Assembly (NCBI GenBank): GCA_902620455.1
Contig: CACNIG010000009.1
Coordinates: forward strand, 1-52,989
Reading direction: 5' to 3'
Source of the DNA: an uncultured Bacteroidota bacterium
GTDB lineage: Bacteria > Bacteroidota > Bacteroidia > Flavobacteriales > Flavobacteriaceae
Length of the DNA: 52,989 nt
The notes under the pieces: generated by a model
The model's database searches: none
Seen by the model: the letters and a program-made list of their open reading frames with translations, nothing else
Told to the model about the DNA's origin: nothing
Program-made: the position numbers and the translations under genes
Shown: positions 1-9,746 of the stretch, in pieces
Position numbering within the stretch: position 1 is the stretch's first letter
Layout of the letters: every line of letters begins with the position of its first letter

Positions 1-1550
1 TTAAGACCCTTAATCTTTATGTCCATTTGACATGCAGTGATTCCCTCTTTGGTTCCTGTGACTTTAAAATCCATATCTCCGAGATGATCCTCATCTCCAA
101 GAATATCAGATAAAACAGCATATTTGTCTCCTTCGGAAATGAGACCCATGGCTATACCAGACACATTACTTTTAATTTTAATACCGGCATCCATTAATGC
201 AATAGAACCAGCACATACAGATGCCATTGATGATGAACCATTTGATTCTAATATTTCAGAAACTATCCTTACAGTATAAGGACAATCCTCTGGCATAACT
301 TTTTTTAGTGCTCTTTGAGCAAGATTTCCGTGACCCACCTCTCTTCTTGAGGTTCCTCTCAGAGGTCTAGCTTCTCCAGTTGAAAAAGGCGGGAAATTAT
401 AATGTAGATAAAATGTTTCTTCAGACTGGTCTGTTGGCATATCAATGACATTAACTTCTCTACTTGTTCCCAATGTTACAGATGCTAGTGATTGAGTTTC
501 ACCTCGAGTGAACACCGCAGATCCATGTGTAGAGGGAAGATATCCAACTTCAGTCCATATATCTCTGATGCTCTCTGTTTCTCTCCCATCAAGCCTAATG
601 CCTTCATTTAACACTAAATCTCTAACAGCTTTCTTTTGTGCCTTATTAAAATACTTAATTATTAAATCTTTTTTTTCTTCCAGTGTATCTTCGTCATATG
701 AGTCAATTAGCTCATCTTTAAGTGAGCCAAATAGTTCACTCCTTTCACTTTTTGATAACCCTTTTTTTGCTATGTCATATGATTTTTGATATACTTTTTC
801 TGAAATTTCAGATTCTAATTCTTGATCTTCTTCTGCACCATCATATTCTCTTTTTTCAGGACTAATTCCAGCTTGTTTAACTAGCTTCTTTTGAGCATCA
901 ATTTGTCTCTTAATTTCTTCATGAGCAAATTTAATTGCATCGGTCATTTCTTCTTCAGAAATCTCATCAAATTCACCTTCAACCATAACAACTGAATCCT
1001 GACTTGCTCCTACCATGATATCAATATCAGATTCTTCTAATTGACTCTTTGATGGGTTGATAATAAAATTACTATCAATCCTAGCAACTCTTACCTCAGA
1101 AATTGGTCCATCAAATGGAATATCTGATAATGAAATTGCTGCAGATGCTGCTAAACCAACAAGGGCATCAGGCATAACATCCTCGTCATGAGACATAAGT
1201 TGAATCATTACTTGAGTCTCAGAATGATAATCTTTAGGGAAAAGAGGACGTAACACTCTATCTACTATTCTCATTGTTAAAATCTCCTCATTACTTGGTC
1301 TAGCCTCTCTTTTAAAAAATCCACCGGGGAATCTTCCTGCTGAAGCAAATTTCTCTCTATAATCAACTGTTAATGGTAAAAAGTCTAAGGATGAAGCTCC
1401 ATAATTAGAAACAACAGTAGAAAGAAGCATACAGTTCCCCATTTTTATTACTACTGATCCATGAGCTTGTTTAGCAAGTTTACCAGTTTCGATAGTAATT
1501 TCTCTACCATCGGATAATTTTATTGTTTGAGATAAAGGTTTTGGACTCAT
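1..1550 (-). CDS. pnp: Polyribonucleotide nucleotidyltransferase (PNPase), C-terminus cut by window edge
   Basis: 3'-5' phosphorolytic exoribonuclease that degrades mRNA to nucleoside diphosphates. An open frame runs from an ATG at 1550 to the window edge, giving about 516 residues of a family that is usually 700-750. The N-terminal RNase PH domain (about residues 1-220), the helical linker and most of the second RNase PH domain are visible. Recognisable stretches include [19 protein letters not shown] near the N-terminus and, in the second domain, [17 protein letters not shown] and the [12 protein letters not shown] region. The KH and S1 RNA-binding domains lie outside the window. It sits directly downstream of rpsO, the widely conserved rpsO-pnp order. 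The identification is secure; only the end is missing. Confidence 0.97.
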   Translation of the reverse strand, partial: MSPKPLSQTIKLSDGREITIETGKLAKQAHGSVVIKMGNCMLLSTVVSNYGASSLDFLPLTVDYREKFASAGRFPGGFFKREARPSNEEILTMRIVDRVLRPLFPKDYHSETQVMIQLMSHDEDVMPDALVGLAASAAISLSDIPFDGPISEVRVARIDSNFIINPSKSQLEESDIDIMVGASQDSVVMVEGEFDEISEEEMTDAIKFAHEEIKRQIDAQKKLVKQAGISPEKREYDGAEEDQELESEISEKVYQKSYDIAKKGLSKSERSELFGSLKDELIDSYDEDTLEEKKDLIIKYFNKAQKKAVRDLVLNEGIRLDGRETESIRDIWTEVGYLPSTHGSAVFTRGETQSLASVTLGTSREVNVIDMPTDQSEETFYLHYNFPPFSTGEARPLRGTSRREVGHGNLAQRALKKVMPEDCPYTVRIVSEILESNGSSSMASVCAGSIALMDAGIKIKSNVSGIAMGLISEGDKYAVLSDILGDEDHLGDMDFKVTGTKEGITACQMDIKIKGL

Positions 1551-1571
1551 AATTTTAGTATTGGTTATTTA

Positions 1572-1599
1572 TTTGTTGTGTGTATTTAAGACAACCAAA
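1572..1599 (-). repeat. Inverted repeat in the rpsO-pnp spacer
   Basis: TTTGTTGT at 1572-1579 faces ACAACCAAA at 1591-1599, so the minus-strand transcript can form a stem of about 8 bp with one bulged base. No good U-tract follows, so it looks more like a processing or folding element between rpsO and pnp than a terminator. In enterobacteria the pnp leader hairpin is an RNase III and PNPase control site; whether this short AT-rich stem does anything similar is unknown. Confidence 0.3.
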
Positions 1600-1607
1600 C
1601 TAAAATG

Positions 1608-1871
1608 CTATTTTCTAATACCTAATTTTTTTATAATATCACGATATCTTTCAATATCAATCTTTTTGAGGTACTCAAGCAAATTCCTTCTTTTACCAAC
1701 CATTTTAACAAGAGATTTCTCGGTATTAAAATCTTTAGCATTAGACTTTAAGTGATTTGATAAACTATCAATTCTTTTAGTAAAAAGTGCAATCTGGCTT
1801 TCAGATGAACCAGTATCCTTCTTGTTTTTACCAAACTCTTTGAAAATTTCTTCTTTCTTAAGTACAGTCAT
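1608..1871 (-). CDS. rpsO: 30S ribosomal protein S15
   Basis: Small-subunit protein that binds the central domain of 16S rRNA early in 30S assembly. It has 87 residues, close to the usual 89, and covers the whole family: the Gly-Ser-Ser-Glu-Ser-Gln motif near residue 20, the RIDSLSNHLKSNAKDFNTE helix, and the basic MVGKRRNLLEYLKK segment. The ATG at 1871 lies 17 bases after a perfect TATATTTG minus-7 element, implying a leader of only about 10 nucleotides. pnp follows 57 bases downstream in the same direction. Confidence 0.97.
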   Translation of the reverse strand: MTVLKKEEIFKEFGKNKKDTGSSESQIALFTKRIDSLSNHLKSNAKDFNTEKSLVKMVGKRRNLLEYLKKIDIERYRDIIKKLGIRK

Positions 1872-1888
1872 TTAATTATTTTGAGCCG

Positions 1889-1896
1889 CAAATATA
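1889..1896 (-). promoter_or_regulatory. Bacteroidota-type minus-7 element for rpsO-pnp
   Basis: The minus strand reads TATATTTG, a full match to the TAnnTTTG consensus of the Bacteroidota primary sigma factor. It stands 17 bases before the rpsO ATG. No clear TTG minus-33 box was found 17-19 bases further upstream, so the call rests on the minus-7 match and its position. Confidence 0.55.
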
Positions 1897-1924
1897 CTAG
1901 AATATATTTAGAAAAATAAATTAT

Positions 1925-2785
1925 TTAATCATATTTACGAAGAGAGTTATTCTGAATTAAATCAATGTAAAGGTTAACTTTTTTCTTTAAATCTTTTCTG
2001 TGTGTAATAAAATCAAGAAATCCTTTTTCAAGAAGAAATTCACTCTTTTGAAAGCCTTCAGGAAGATCTTGACCTGTAGTATCCTTAACAACTCGAGGTC
2101 CTGCAAATGCAATTAAGGCTTTGGGTTCTGCAATGTTGATATCTCCAAGCATTGCGAAAGATGCTGTAGTCCCTCCAGTCGTTGGATCAGTACATAATGA
2201 GATATATGGAAGATTTGCTTCAGACAAGTCATTTAATTTTGCAGATGTTTTTGCCATCTGCATCAATGAAGTTGCAGATTCCATCATTCTAGCACCTCCA
2301 GACTTAGATATAACAATAAGAGGGCATTTCTTTTTTATTGCATAATCAATTGACATAGATATTTTCTCGCCAACTACAGATCCCATCGAACCACCAATGA
2401 ACTTAAAATCCATACATGCAATAACAAGATCTTTACCATAAGATTTACCATAACCAACTCTAATTGCTTCTTTTAATTTTGTTTTATTCTGTGCATCTCT
2501 AAGTCTGTCAGAATATTTCTTTTGATCTTGAAATTTTAGAAAATCAACTGGTGCTAAATTAATTCCAATCTCTTTAAATTTTCCATCAAAAAGGATTTCA
2601 AAATATTCTTTACTTCCAATATGAACGTGGTAATCATCTTCAGGACTTACATACATGTTTTCAGCTAGTTCCTTGGTCTCTATAACTTTACCAGTTGGAG
2701 TCTTATACCAGAGTCCTGCGGGAATATCTTTTTTTTCCTCAGTCTTTGTATTTATATTTTTGTTTGTTCTTTTGAACCAACTCAT
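1925..2785 (-). CDS. accD: Acetyl-CoA carboxylase carboxyltransferase subunit beta
   Basis: Beta half of the carboxyltransferase that moves CO2 from carboxybiotin to acetyl-CoA, the first step of fatty-acid synthesis. Family features visible are [16 protein letters not shown] (about 127-142), the [12 protein letters not shown] oxyanion region and [17 protein letters not shown]. The 286-residue length is typical. The N-terminal part that carries a four-cysteine zinc ribbon in E. coli AccD keeps the same layout ([10 protein letters not shown] to [14 protein letters not shown]) but has no cysteines there. fbaA lies 12 bases upstream on the same strand, so the two are probably co-transcribed. Confidence 0.96.
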   Translation of the reverse strand: MSWFKRTNKNINTKTEEKKDIPAGLWYKTPTGKVIETKELAENMYVSPEDDYHVHIGSKEYFEILFDGKFKEIGINLAPVDFLKFQDQKKYSDRLRDAQNKTKLKEAIRVGYGKSYGKDLVIACMDFKFIGGSMGSVVGEKISMSIDYAIKKKCPLIVISKSGGARMMESATSLMQMAKTSAKLNDLSEANLPYISLCTDPTTGGTTASFAMLGDINIAEPKALIAFAGPRVVKDTTGQDLPEGFQKSEFLLEKGFLDFITHRKDLKKKVNLYIDLIQNNSLRKYD

Positions 2786-2797
2786 AATAATATGAAT

Positions 2798-3856
2798 TTA
2801 ATCTAATGTATTGATATTATTTAAGTCTTCAAAAGCTTTTACTAATCTTGCTTTAAAAGTTTCTTCACCTTCTCTAAGCCATACTCTTGGATCGTAGAAT
2901 TTTTTATTTGGAATATCATTACCATCAGGGTTTCCAATTTGAGACATTAAGAAATCTTTTTTATTTAAAACATAATCTCTAATTCCCTCCGTAAATGCAA
3001 ATTGAAGATCTGTATCAATATTCATCTTAATAACACCATAGTCAATTGCTTCTCTTATTTCCTCGACTGATGATCCCGATCCTCCGTGAAAAACAAAATC
3101 CAATGAATTCTTTGGAATATTGAATTTATCAGATACATATTCTTGAGAATTTTTTAAGATTTTAGGTGTCAGCTTCACATTTCCTGGCTTATAAACTCCA
3201 TGGACATTACCAAATGCTGCTGCAATCATAAATCTGTCACTCACAGAGATAAGCTCAGAATATGCATACGCAACTTCTTCTGGCTGAGTGTATAACTTTG
3301 ATGAATCTATATCAGTATTGTCAACACCATCTTCTTCTCCTCCCGTAACTCCAAGTTCAATTTCTAATGTCATTTCTAGATCAGTTAATTTTTTTAGATA
3401 TTCTTTACAAATAGAAATATTTTCTTCAATAGGTTCTTCTGAAAGATCAATCATATGTGATGAAAACAATGGATAATTATTTTTCTTGTAAAAATCTTTT
3501 CCATAATCTATAAGACCGTCTATCCATGGAAGCAGTTTTTTTGAACAATGATCTGTGTGAATTATTACTTTAGCATCATACTCATCAATAGTCTTATGAA
3601 TATGGTATGCTCCTGCTATTGACCCTGAAATTGATGAATTAAAGCCTTTGTTAGGCATTCCTTTACCTGCAATAAATTGTGATCCACCATTAGAAAACTG
3701 AATTATAACAGGGCTATTGACTTCTGATGCAGTTTCTAATACTGAGTTTATAGTATTAGTACCTGAAACATTAACTGCAGGAAGTGCAAATTTTTTCTCT
3801 TTTGCTAGGTTGAATAATTCTTGATTATTTTTTCCAAAGATGAAGTTGTTTTTCAA
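2798..3856 (-). CDS. fbaA: Class II fructose-bisphosphate aldolase
   Basis: Zinc-dependent cleavage and synthesis of fructose 1,6-bisphosphate in glycolysis and gluconeogenesis. The 352-residue length matches E. coli FbaA (359). The metal and active-site stretch IIHTDHCSKKLLPW is intact, as are the EIELGVTGGEEDGVDN loop, FGNVHGVY and the FHGGSGSS phosphate-binding motif. The only plausible start is TTG at 3856: an in-frame stop lies 15 bases upstream and no ATG occurs near the N-terminus. A TATTTTTG minus-7 element stands 23 bases before it. It leads accD. Confidence 0.96.
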   Translation of the reverse strand: MKNNFIFGKNNQELFNLAKEKKFALPAVNVSGTNTINSVLETASEVNSPVIIQFSNGGSQFIAGKGMPNKGFNSSISGSIAGAYHIHKTIDEYDAKVIIHTDHCSKKLLPWIDGLIDYGKDFYKKNNYPLFSSHMIDLSEEPIEENISICKEYLKKLTDLEMTLEIELGVTGGEEDGVDNTDIDSSKLYTQPEEVAYAYSELISVSDRFMIAAAFGNVHGVYKPGNVKLTPKILKNSQEYVSDKFNIPKNSLDFVFHGGSGSSVEEIREAIDYGVIKMNIDTDLQFAFTEGIRDYVLNKKDFLMSQIGNPDGNDIPNKKFYDPRVWLREGEETFKARLVKAFEDLNNINTLD

Positions 3857-3879
3857 AATAAATAATTGTTAATCTTTGT

Positions 3880-3887
3880 CAAAAATA
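3880..3887 (-). promoter_or_regulatory. Minus-7 element for fbaA-accD
   Basis: The minus strand reads TATTTTTG, a full match to TAnnTTTG, 23 bases upstream of the fbaA TTG start and just after the end of tamL. No TTG box was found at the expected minus-33 distance. Confidence 0.45.
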
Positions 3888-3899
3888 TTAAACTTATTT

Positions 3900-6410
3900 C
3901 TAAAAAGGGTAATTAATACCAATATTAAATACAGCTTTATTTAAGCTGAAATCACTAAACCATCTTTGATTTTTTACTCTAGCTGGATTATATGTTTTAA
4001 AAGCAGTATCTAATCTTAATACAAAAAAGTTAAAATCATATCTTAATCCAAATCCTGATCCTACGGCTAGCTCATTCAAATCTGAAAAATTATCAAAAGT
4101 CATTGAGTCATCCTCAATATTGTCATTAACATTCCATATATTTCCAATGTCAACAAAAAATGCTCCATTAAGTTTTCCAGAAATTTTATTTCTATATTCA
4201 AAATTTAGAGAAATTTTAAAATTAGCTTCATTAAACTCATTAATATTGTTACTGCTTCCTGGACCAAGCTTATAAGCTTTCCATGCTCTATTATCATTTG
4301 AACCACCTGCATAGTATGATCTGGTAAAAGGAATATAATTTGAATTACCATATGGTATAGCTATTCCTGTAAATGCTCTAAAAGCAAAAACATTACCATT
4401 ATTCAATAAGATATGTTTAATGTAGTTTATTTCAGCTTTTGTGTATTGCGATGGCAATATGTTAGATATTTCAACTTTATTATTTGAATTAAGATTCCCA
4501 GGCCTTAGTAATTCATTGAATAAATTCCCAACCATTTCAAATTTTAGTCTCAATATTGAAAAGTTTTCATCCAAGAAGTTATCTTGAGTGTTTCTATTAA
4601 TTGAAATAGAAGATCCAACTATTAAATTATTTTCTGTTAATCTATCTTTTCTCTCTAAAATTGAATTAACATTCTTATAAAAATCTGTATCTGAACTCAA
4701 TGTTGTCTCGTTATTAAGTACTTGTGAAATAAATTTATCTGAGCCCTCTGGAATAGTAAGGTCTCCATTCTGATCAAGAGTCGTTTGATCTAAATTATAT
4801 AGTGATGAAATGTAATTGAGCTTATCATATGAATTTTTATATACGTTGAAATAATTAGATATATTTTGATTGTTAACATATTCAAAATCAAGGAGTTTAA
4901 AATTAATTTTTGAATATTTTGTTGGATTCCAATTAACCTCATATATACCAGAATAATATTGTTTGTCTAAACCAATATTCTTCTGAAAAGTTGATCCTAC
5001 AATAAAATTTGTAACAGGATTCATCTCTTTTTTTATCAATCCATAAGTTCTAAATGGAAGCACTGCCCTTGGAATTCTTAGATTAAGATTACCACCTAAT
5101 TCAAAAAGATTAAAAAAAGAGTCATTAGGGTCACCAATATCTTTAGACGCACCAATTCTATTATTTAGATTAACTGACAGATTTTCGGTACCCCTAAATA
5201 TATTTCTTATGTTAAAATTTGTTCCAAAAGATATTCCGAAATCTTCAATATTTGAATGAGTAAAGTCCAAATCAAATCCTAAACTAAATCTATCCCTTGG
5301 TAATAAGTATATTGAAGTATTTAGAGAGTCATTTTTCTCTTCAATTAATATTCTTGGATATTTAAATGCACCTATATTAGAAAAGTATCTAGAGGTTAAG
5401 AGTTTATCACTATCAGTATATATTGTATTTTTTTCAAAAAATATTGGTTCAATTAAAGATCTTAAAGAGTAATTTAAATTCCCTTTTGAGAATATCTTGA
5501 TTCCCCTATAATTAATAGAATCAGTATATGAACTAATATTTGATAGTTCATCCAAAGATTCAACATAAATACTTATATCATTAATTTTCTTAATACTATA
5601 TTCATCTTCTTCACTTTTATTATTAATCGATAATATCAGTGGAATTTTCTTTTTTGAGCCAGTGCTATCAATTAAAACATTAAAGTTTATGTTTCTTTGC
5701 TGGAAATCATGTATTCCATTATTTTTAAATAATGATATTAACCTTTCTCTCTCTAGTATCAATTTATTAATAGAGAAGTATTCATCTTTTTTTACAAAAC
5801 TTTCATTTCTTGTAATTTTGTATAAAGAATCTATATCACTAGACTTAAATTTTAGGGAGATTGAATCAATTAAATATCTTTTGTTAGTTCTTACCTTATA
5901 TTGAAGGTTGGCCTTATTACCCTTTATAATTGTATCTACATTTACCTCAGAATCAAAATAACCTTCATTATTATAAAATTGTTTCAACCTATACAAATTA
6001 CCACTGACATCACTATCAATAAGTTTGAAGGGCTTCTGACCTAGATTTTTAATAAATTCATTAAATGAGTTATTGTATTTTTTTAGTTGAATGATCTGTT
6101 TTTCTGATAATATTTTTGAAAGCCTAGCATACCTTTTAGGTTTTTTATTAATCCATGAATCAAATCTTTCATCTGCGTTTTCACTAGATAAATTATAAAT
6201 GTATAATCCAAGTGGATAACCGAGAAATTTATTGGTTGGAGTAGAGGGCTGAATTAGTAATTTTACAGGATTTTTTTTAACTATTGTATCGTTGACAATA
6301 AATGTATTTTCTGTTAGAATCGGACTCTCAAATCTATCATAAAGCCCTGAGCTACAACTGCTTATAAACAAAAAAATTATAAGTAAGTAAAGATTTATTT
6401 TTAAAGGCAA
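3900..6410 (-). CDS. tamL: TamL-type outer-membrane barrel lipoprotein (BamA/TamA superfamily)
   Basis: Outer-membrane insertase-like protein. The N-terminus is a lipoprotein signal (LFISSC, Cys19), which sets the Bacteroidota TamL form apart from proteobacterial TamA. It is followed by a periplasmic part with POTRA-like segments (for example the stretch around LKQFYNNEGYFDSEVNVD) and from about residue 380 a 16-strand-type barrel ending in a terminal Phe (GINYPF). The FTRSYYAGGSNDNRAW motif is typical of the Omp85 barrel. The start is TTG at 6410, with an in-frame stop 21 bases upstream and no suitable ATG. rlmB lies 32 bases upstream. TamL is known to work with a TamB-like partner, which is not in the window. 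Confidence 0.88.
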   Translation of the reverse strand: MPLKINLYLLIIFLFISSCSSGLYDRFESPILTENTFIVNDTIVKKNPVKLLIQPSTPTNKFLGYPLGLYIYNLSSENADERFDSWINKKPKRYARLSKILSEKQIIQLKKYNNSFNEFIKNLGQKPFKLIDSDVSGNLYRLKQFYNNEGYFDSEVNVDTIIKGNKANLQYKVRTNKRYLIDSISLKFKSSDIDSLYKITRNESFVKKDEYFSINKLILERERLISLFKNNGIHDFQQRNINFNVLIDSTGSKKKIPLILSINNKSEEDEYSIKKINDISIYVESLDELSNISSYTDSINYRGIKIFSKGNLNYSLRSLIEPIFFEKNTIYTDSDKLLTSRYFSNIGAFKYPRILIEEKNDSLNTSIYLLPRDRFSLGFDLDFTHSNIEDFGISFGTNFNIRNIFRGTENLSVNLNNRIGASKDIGDPNDSFFNLFELGGNLNLRIPRAVLPFRTYGLIKKEMNPVTNFIVGSTFQKNIGLDKQYYSGIYEVNWNPTKYSKINFKLLDFEYVNNQNISNYFNVYKNSYDKLNYISSLYNLDQTTLDQNGDLTIPEGSDKFISQVLNNETTLSSDTDFYKNVNSILERKDRLTENNLIVGSSISINRNTQDNFLDENFSILRLKFEMVGNLFNELLRPGNLNSNNKVEISNILPSQYTKAEINYIKHILLNNGNVFAFRAFTGIAIPYGNSNYIPFTRSYYAGGSNDNRAWKAYKLGPGSSNNINEFNEANFKISLNFEYRNKISGKLNGAFFVDIGNIWNVNDNIEDDSMTFDNFSDLNELAVGSGFGLRYDFNFFVLRLDTAFKTYNPARVKNQRWFSDFSLNKAVFNIGINYPF

Positions 6411-6442
6411 CTTAAGTTTTTTACTAAATTACAGTTTTTAGC

Positions 6443-7186
6443 TTAAAAATTTCTTTGTCTAATAATTTCAAATGCTACAGCTGAAAATGCAGATGAGACA
6501 TTAAGTGAATCAATCTTTGAGTCTATGGGTATTTTTAAAATCTCATTTGAAAGTGATAATACACCTTTAGATATGCCTCTTTCTTCAGATCCCATAATAA
6601 TTGCAGTAGACTCTTTAAAATTATAATCATATATTGTTTTATTCGCCTTTTCTGATAAACTAATAATACTCATCTCTATTGAATTTAGGTGTAAAATAGC
6701 ATCTTTGATATTGTTAACTCTTGCTATTGGTATTTTAAATACTCCTCCTGAAGATGTTTTAATAACATCAGAGTTTACAGGTGCTGAGTTATTCTGAGGG
6801 ATAATTATTCCGTCAACATTTGATGCCACAGCTGTTCTAATAATAGCTCCAAAATTTCTAGCATCAGTTATTCCATCAAGTAATACATATGTTTTAGAAG
6901 ATATTTTATTGAATGTTACAGAAATTAGCTCCTCAATTGACAATAATTTAATTGGAGATAATATCGCAACTGCCCCTTGATGGTTTTTATTTTCAAACTT
7001 CTTAAATTTCTCCTTAGGAACAAATGAGTATTTAATATTATTATTTTCCAATAAACTAACTAAGGACCTAAATAAACTGCTTTTATGCGAATTTGATTTA
7101 AGTAGATATACTCTAGATATATCCTTTGATGATTCAATTGCCTCTATGATTGATCTAATACCATAGATCTCTATTTTTTTATCCAT
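6443..7186 (-). CDS. rlmB: 23S rRNA (guanosine-2'-O-)-methyltransferase, RlmB/TrmH family
   Basis: SpoU/SPOUT-class rRNA methyltransferase. The N-terminal substrate-binding part (about 1-75, GIRSIIEAI, NHQGAVAIL) is followed by the knotted methyltransferase domain with the three family motifs: DGITDARNFGAIIRTA, IIMGSEERGISK and IPIDSKIDSLNVSSAFS. The length of 247 matches the family. The G2251 specificity is inferred from family resemblance and not shown by the sequence alone. Its ATG at 7186 lies only a few bases past the U-tract of the terminator that ends the SusCD operon, so its promoter must overlap that terminator or expression depends on read-through. Confidence 0.9.
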   Translation of the reverse strand: MDKKIEIYGIRSIIEAIESSKDISRVYLLKSNSHKSSLFRSLVSLLENNNIKYSFVPKEKFKKFENKNHQGAVAILSPIKLLSIEELISVTFNKISSKTYVLLDGITDARNFGAIIRTAVASNVDGIIIPQNNSAPVNSDVIKTSSGGVFKIPIARVNNIKDAILHLNSIEMSIISLSEKANKTIYDYNFKESTAIIMGSEERGISKGVLSLSNEILKIPIDSKIDSLNVSSAFSAVAFEIIRQRNF

Positions 7187-7192
7187 ATGTAT

Positions 7193-7224
7193 AAAAAAAA
7201 AGGAGGTTAAAAAACCTCCTTTTT
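7193..7224 (-). terminator. Strong rho-independent terminator after the SusCD operon
   Basis: Perfect 12-bp stem (7197-7208 with 7213-7224, core GGAGGTT/AACCTCC) with a 4-base loop. It is followed on the minus strand by the U-run given by the A-tract from 7193. It begins 19 bases after the stop of the accessory lipoprotein gene and just before rlmB. This is the clearest terminator in the window. The flanking T-run also makes it usable from the other strand, but no plus-strand gene ends there. Confidence 0.9.
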
Positions 7225-7242
7225 AAATATTAATTTATCAAA

Positions 7243-8112
7243 TTATTGACAAATGTTCATAGATTTGAATCCAACTGCAGGACTTGCACCGTCCGATAAA
7301 GCAGTTTGAGATCCAGAACCATCTAAACCTACCCAATTAACTTGATAAGTAATCTCACTATCCCAGTCTCCTGACGTAAACTCGAATCCGAAAGTTGAAG
7401 TGCCCGCTGGAACTGTAAACGAAGTTGTTCCGTCTGTTCCTGATACAGACCATGATGTAGATACACCATCGATTGTCCATTTAAGCGTTGCACCATTCCA
7501 TCCGTCTCCCCAACTGTCCTGACCTGTAATAGTATATACACCAGCTACAGCACCAGTATTGTTAGCGTCAAATCTACATCCAATTACTATTGGATATAAA
7601 AAAGGAGATTTGAAATATGAACCGGTCATAGATCCAGTAACAGCAGATCTTGAAATAGTTCTTCCGTCTGTAAGATTCAATGCAAATCTTACAGTTACAA
7701 CATCATTACCTTTAAAGCTACCAACACCAAGTGCACCAAGTGCTTGAGTTAATGATAGTGAAAAGTCAAATCTTGGAAGTCCTACTGGACCGTCATACAT
7801 ATCAGACCTGTTAACAGTTTGATATAAAATTTCAGCACCTGAGTTGAATTGTAGATAAATTTCTACATTTTGAGTTAATCCACCCATTTCAGCATCGTGC
7901 GGCTCAAGCACCCAGTTTACAACTGATGTACCTGGAGTAGCAGCTTGATACTCACCAGTCTTTGAAATTTGTCTAAGAGCAGCACCTTGTGTATACTCTT
8001 TAAGCATGTAGTCTGTCATCATCTCATACCCTCCGTATTCATCAGAAGAAAATTCTTTTGAACAAGAGACTACTAGAGTAATTAAACTAAGATATATAAA
8101 TAATTTTTTCAT
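7243..8112 (-). CDS. Accessory surface lipoprotein of the SusCD operon with a C-terminal SWGDGWNG-type domain
   Basis: Third gene of the uptake operon, 11 bases after susD. A lipoprotein signal (LVVSC, Cys17) predicts an outer-membrane lipoprotein. The middle part (about 30-190) is a beta-rich region I cannot assign. The last 90 residues start with DSWGDGWNG (199-207) and end in a Cys near the C-terminus, a repeat-like beta-sandwich motif common in secreted Flavobacteriia proteins. It shows no catalytic motif. By position it resembles the surface glycan- or ligand-binding lipoproteins that accompany SusCD pairs. That role is inference from context. GC content looks higher than in neighbouring housekeeping genes. 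Confidence 0.75.
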   Translation of the reverse strand: MKKLFIYLSLITLVVSCSKEFSSDEYGGYEMMTDYMLKEYTQGAALRQISKTGEYQAATPGTSVVNWVLEPHDAEMGGLTQNVEIYLQFNSGAEILYQTVNRSDMYDGPVGLPRFDFSLSLTQALGALGVGSFKGNDVVTVRFALNLTDGRTISRSAVTGSMTGSYFKSPFLYPIVIGCRFDANNTGAVAGVYTITGQDSWGDGWNGATLKWTIDGVSTSWSVSGTDGTTSFTVPAGTSTFGFEFTSGDWDSEITYQVNWVGLDGSGSQTALSDGASPAVGFKSMNICQ

Positions 8113-8123
8113 GTTTTCTTGAT

Positions 8124-9728
8124 TTAATCGACCGCTGGTCCGTTAGTGTTCCAAAATACTCTTGCTGTTAAATCAGATTTCTGAGTAACATTAGAGTTGT
8201 TAGCTGCATAGTTTTGTGGATACCACATTGATACAGGGAATGGCCCTGGATCTGGCTCAACCATAGGTTGAAGATTTTTTGGATAACCATTTCTTCTATA
8301 CGAGTTATATGCGTCAATTCCGTTACCTCTTTGAGTAATCCAGAATTCTTCAGCCCAAAGCTCAAGCTTAGCATCTAATGTAGATGCAGCAGTCCACTCA
8401 GCAGTAAATCCTGCTATGTAAGCATCAACTGCGTCTTGGCTAATTGCTGGAGCACCTGTTATATCATCCACTTTATTCATGTGGGATCTAATACCTGCTA
8501 GAGTTTCAGTAGTAGGATCTCCTCCTGTCATAACTGCAACTTCTGCATTCATAAAATGCATCCATGAGTTAGCAACAATTGGAGTAATACCTGCACCACC
8601 TTGACCATCTCCGGCACCAAGACCACCAAAACTTAGGTCATCATAAGCACCACCAGCTGGGAATATACCTGCTAGAGTTCTCTCGAAACCATCAGGTGGA
8701 ATACCTTCATCGTTTCCGTGATCTCTACCCCAGTATCCTTCAGGAAGTACACAGTACAATCCGTAAGCAACCCTGTGAGGTTCGATATAATATCCAGGTG
8801 TAGAACATTCTATCTGGACTTCATTTGGAGGTCCATCTGCTCCTGGTGTTTCAGAAACGTTTCTATAGTATAAATATAGAATTCTTGGGTCTCTGTAACC
8901 ATTTCTACCTTTCATTAAACGATCCATCATCCAGTTAGATTGATAATCACCGGCTCCAGTATTAGAGTAGTTATATCTGTAAATTGGGTGTCTAGTATCT
9001 GGGTTAATAGCATTAGTACCCCATTTGAATTCAAAGTCATCAGCACTATCAGTAATATAATTAGTAATAGCATTGTAGTTTGAATATTCACCTAGGTTTA
9101 GGTACGCTCTTTTCTTGATACTATTTGCAGCTTTGATCCAACCGTCAGCGTTACCACCATAATACATATCGTATGTAGGAGGAACACCACCTTGGCCAAA
9201 GTTATTAATTGCAGAATCAAGCAATCCTAGTGCTGCATTATATACTGACTGACCAGAGTCAGCAGCAGGATTAAGGTTCTCAGAACCTAATAATGCTTCA
9301 GAATAAGGAACATCACCAAACATGTCTACTAAAGTTAACATAATGTATGCTTGGAAAACCTGACCCATACCAATATGATATGTAAGACCGTTTTCACTCG
9401 CTAGGGCATTCATTAATCTAATATCCTCCATCATACCTTGGTAAGCACTTGACCAAGTACCAGAGAATGAACCTGGAGAATAAGCATCTCTATACATTCT
9501 GTCACCACCTAAGTAGGCAATTCTTGTAAGTCTTGCACCTACATCACCTACATCATCAACCCATGAAGCAAAGTCTTCCTGAATATTATTAATAAATAAG
9601 TCAGTACTTGCCTGAGCAGGGTTTAACGCATTAGGGTTAACAGTTAGATCTAACTCAGTAGTTTCACATGAGCTTAATACTAGTAAACTAGAAAAAGCTA
9701 AAATCGAAAGTTTGTTTAAATTTTTCAT
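8124..9728 (-). CDS. SusD/RagB-family nutrient-binding outer-membrane lipoprotein (SusD-like_2 type)
   Basis: Surface lid protein that binds ligand and hands it to the SusC channel. The lipobox LVLSSC puts the lipidated Cys at 21. The TPR-like helices are visible as YHIGMGQVFQAYIMLTLVDMFGDVPYSEAL and IKAANSIKKRAYLNLGEY. The C-terminal stretch WITQRGNGIDAYNSYRRNGYP is typical of the SusD-like_2 (PF12771) group and not of the starch-type SusD. The length of 534 is normal. It lies 18 bases after susC. No carbohydrate-active enzyme or peptidase is near, so the substrate cannot be inferred. Confidence 0.93.
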   Translation of the reverse strand: MKNLNKLSILAFSSLLVLSSCETTELDLTVNPNALNPAQASTDLFINNIQEDFASWVDDVGDVGARLTRIAYLGGDRMYRDAYSPGSFSGTWSSAYQGMMEDIRLMNALASENGLTYHIGMGQVFQAYIMLTLVDMFGDVPYSEALLGSENLNPAADSGQSVYNAALGLLDSAINNFGQGGVPPTYDMYYGGNADGWIKAANSIKKRAYLNLGEYSNYNAITNYITDSADDFEFKWGTNAINPDTRHPIYRYNYSNTGAGDYQSNWMMDRLMKGRNGYRDPRILYLYYRNVSETPGADGPPNEVQIECSTPGYYIEPHRVAYGLYCVLPEGYWGRDHGNDEGIPPDGFERTLAGIFPAGGAYDDLSFGGLGAGDGQGGAGITPIVANSWMHFMNAEVAVMTGGDPTTETLAGIRSHMNKVDDITGAPAISQDAVDAYIAGFTAEWTAASTLDAKLELWAEEFWITQRGNGIDAYNSYRRNGYPKNLQPMVEPDPGPFPVSMWYPQNYAANNSNVTQKSDLTARVFWNTNGPAVD

Positions 9729-9746
9729 AATTTATTATATTTTGAA

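Noticed and set aside
508-789. Plus-strand open frame of about 93 residues opposite pnp, and similar frames opposite other long genes
   Set aside because: They mirror conserved coding sequence on the other strand, have unlikely composition, and lack family signals or promoters.
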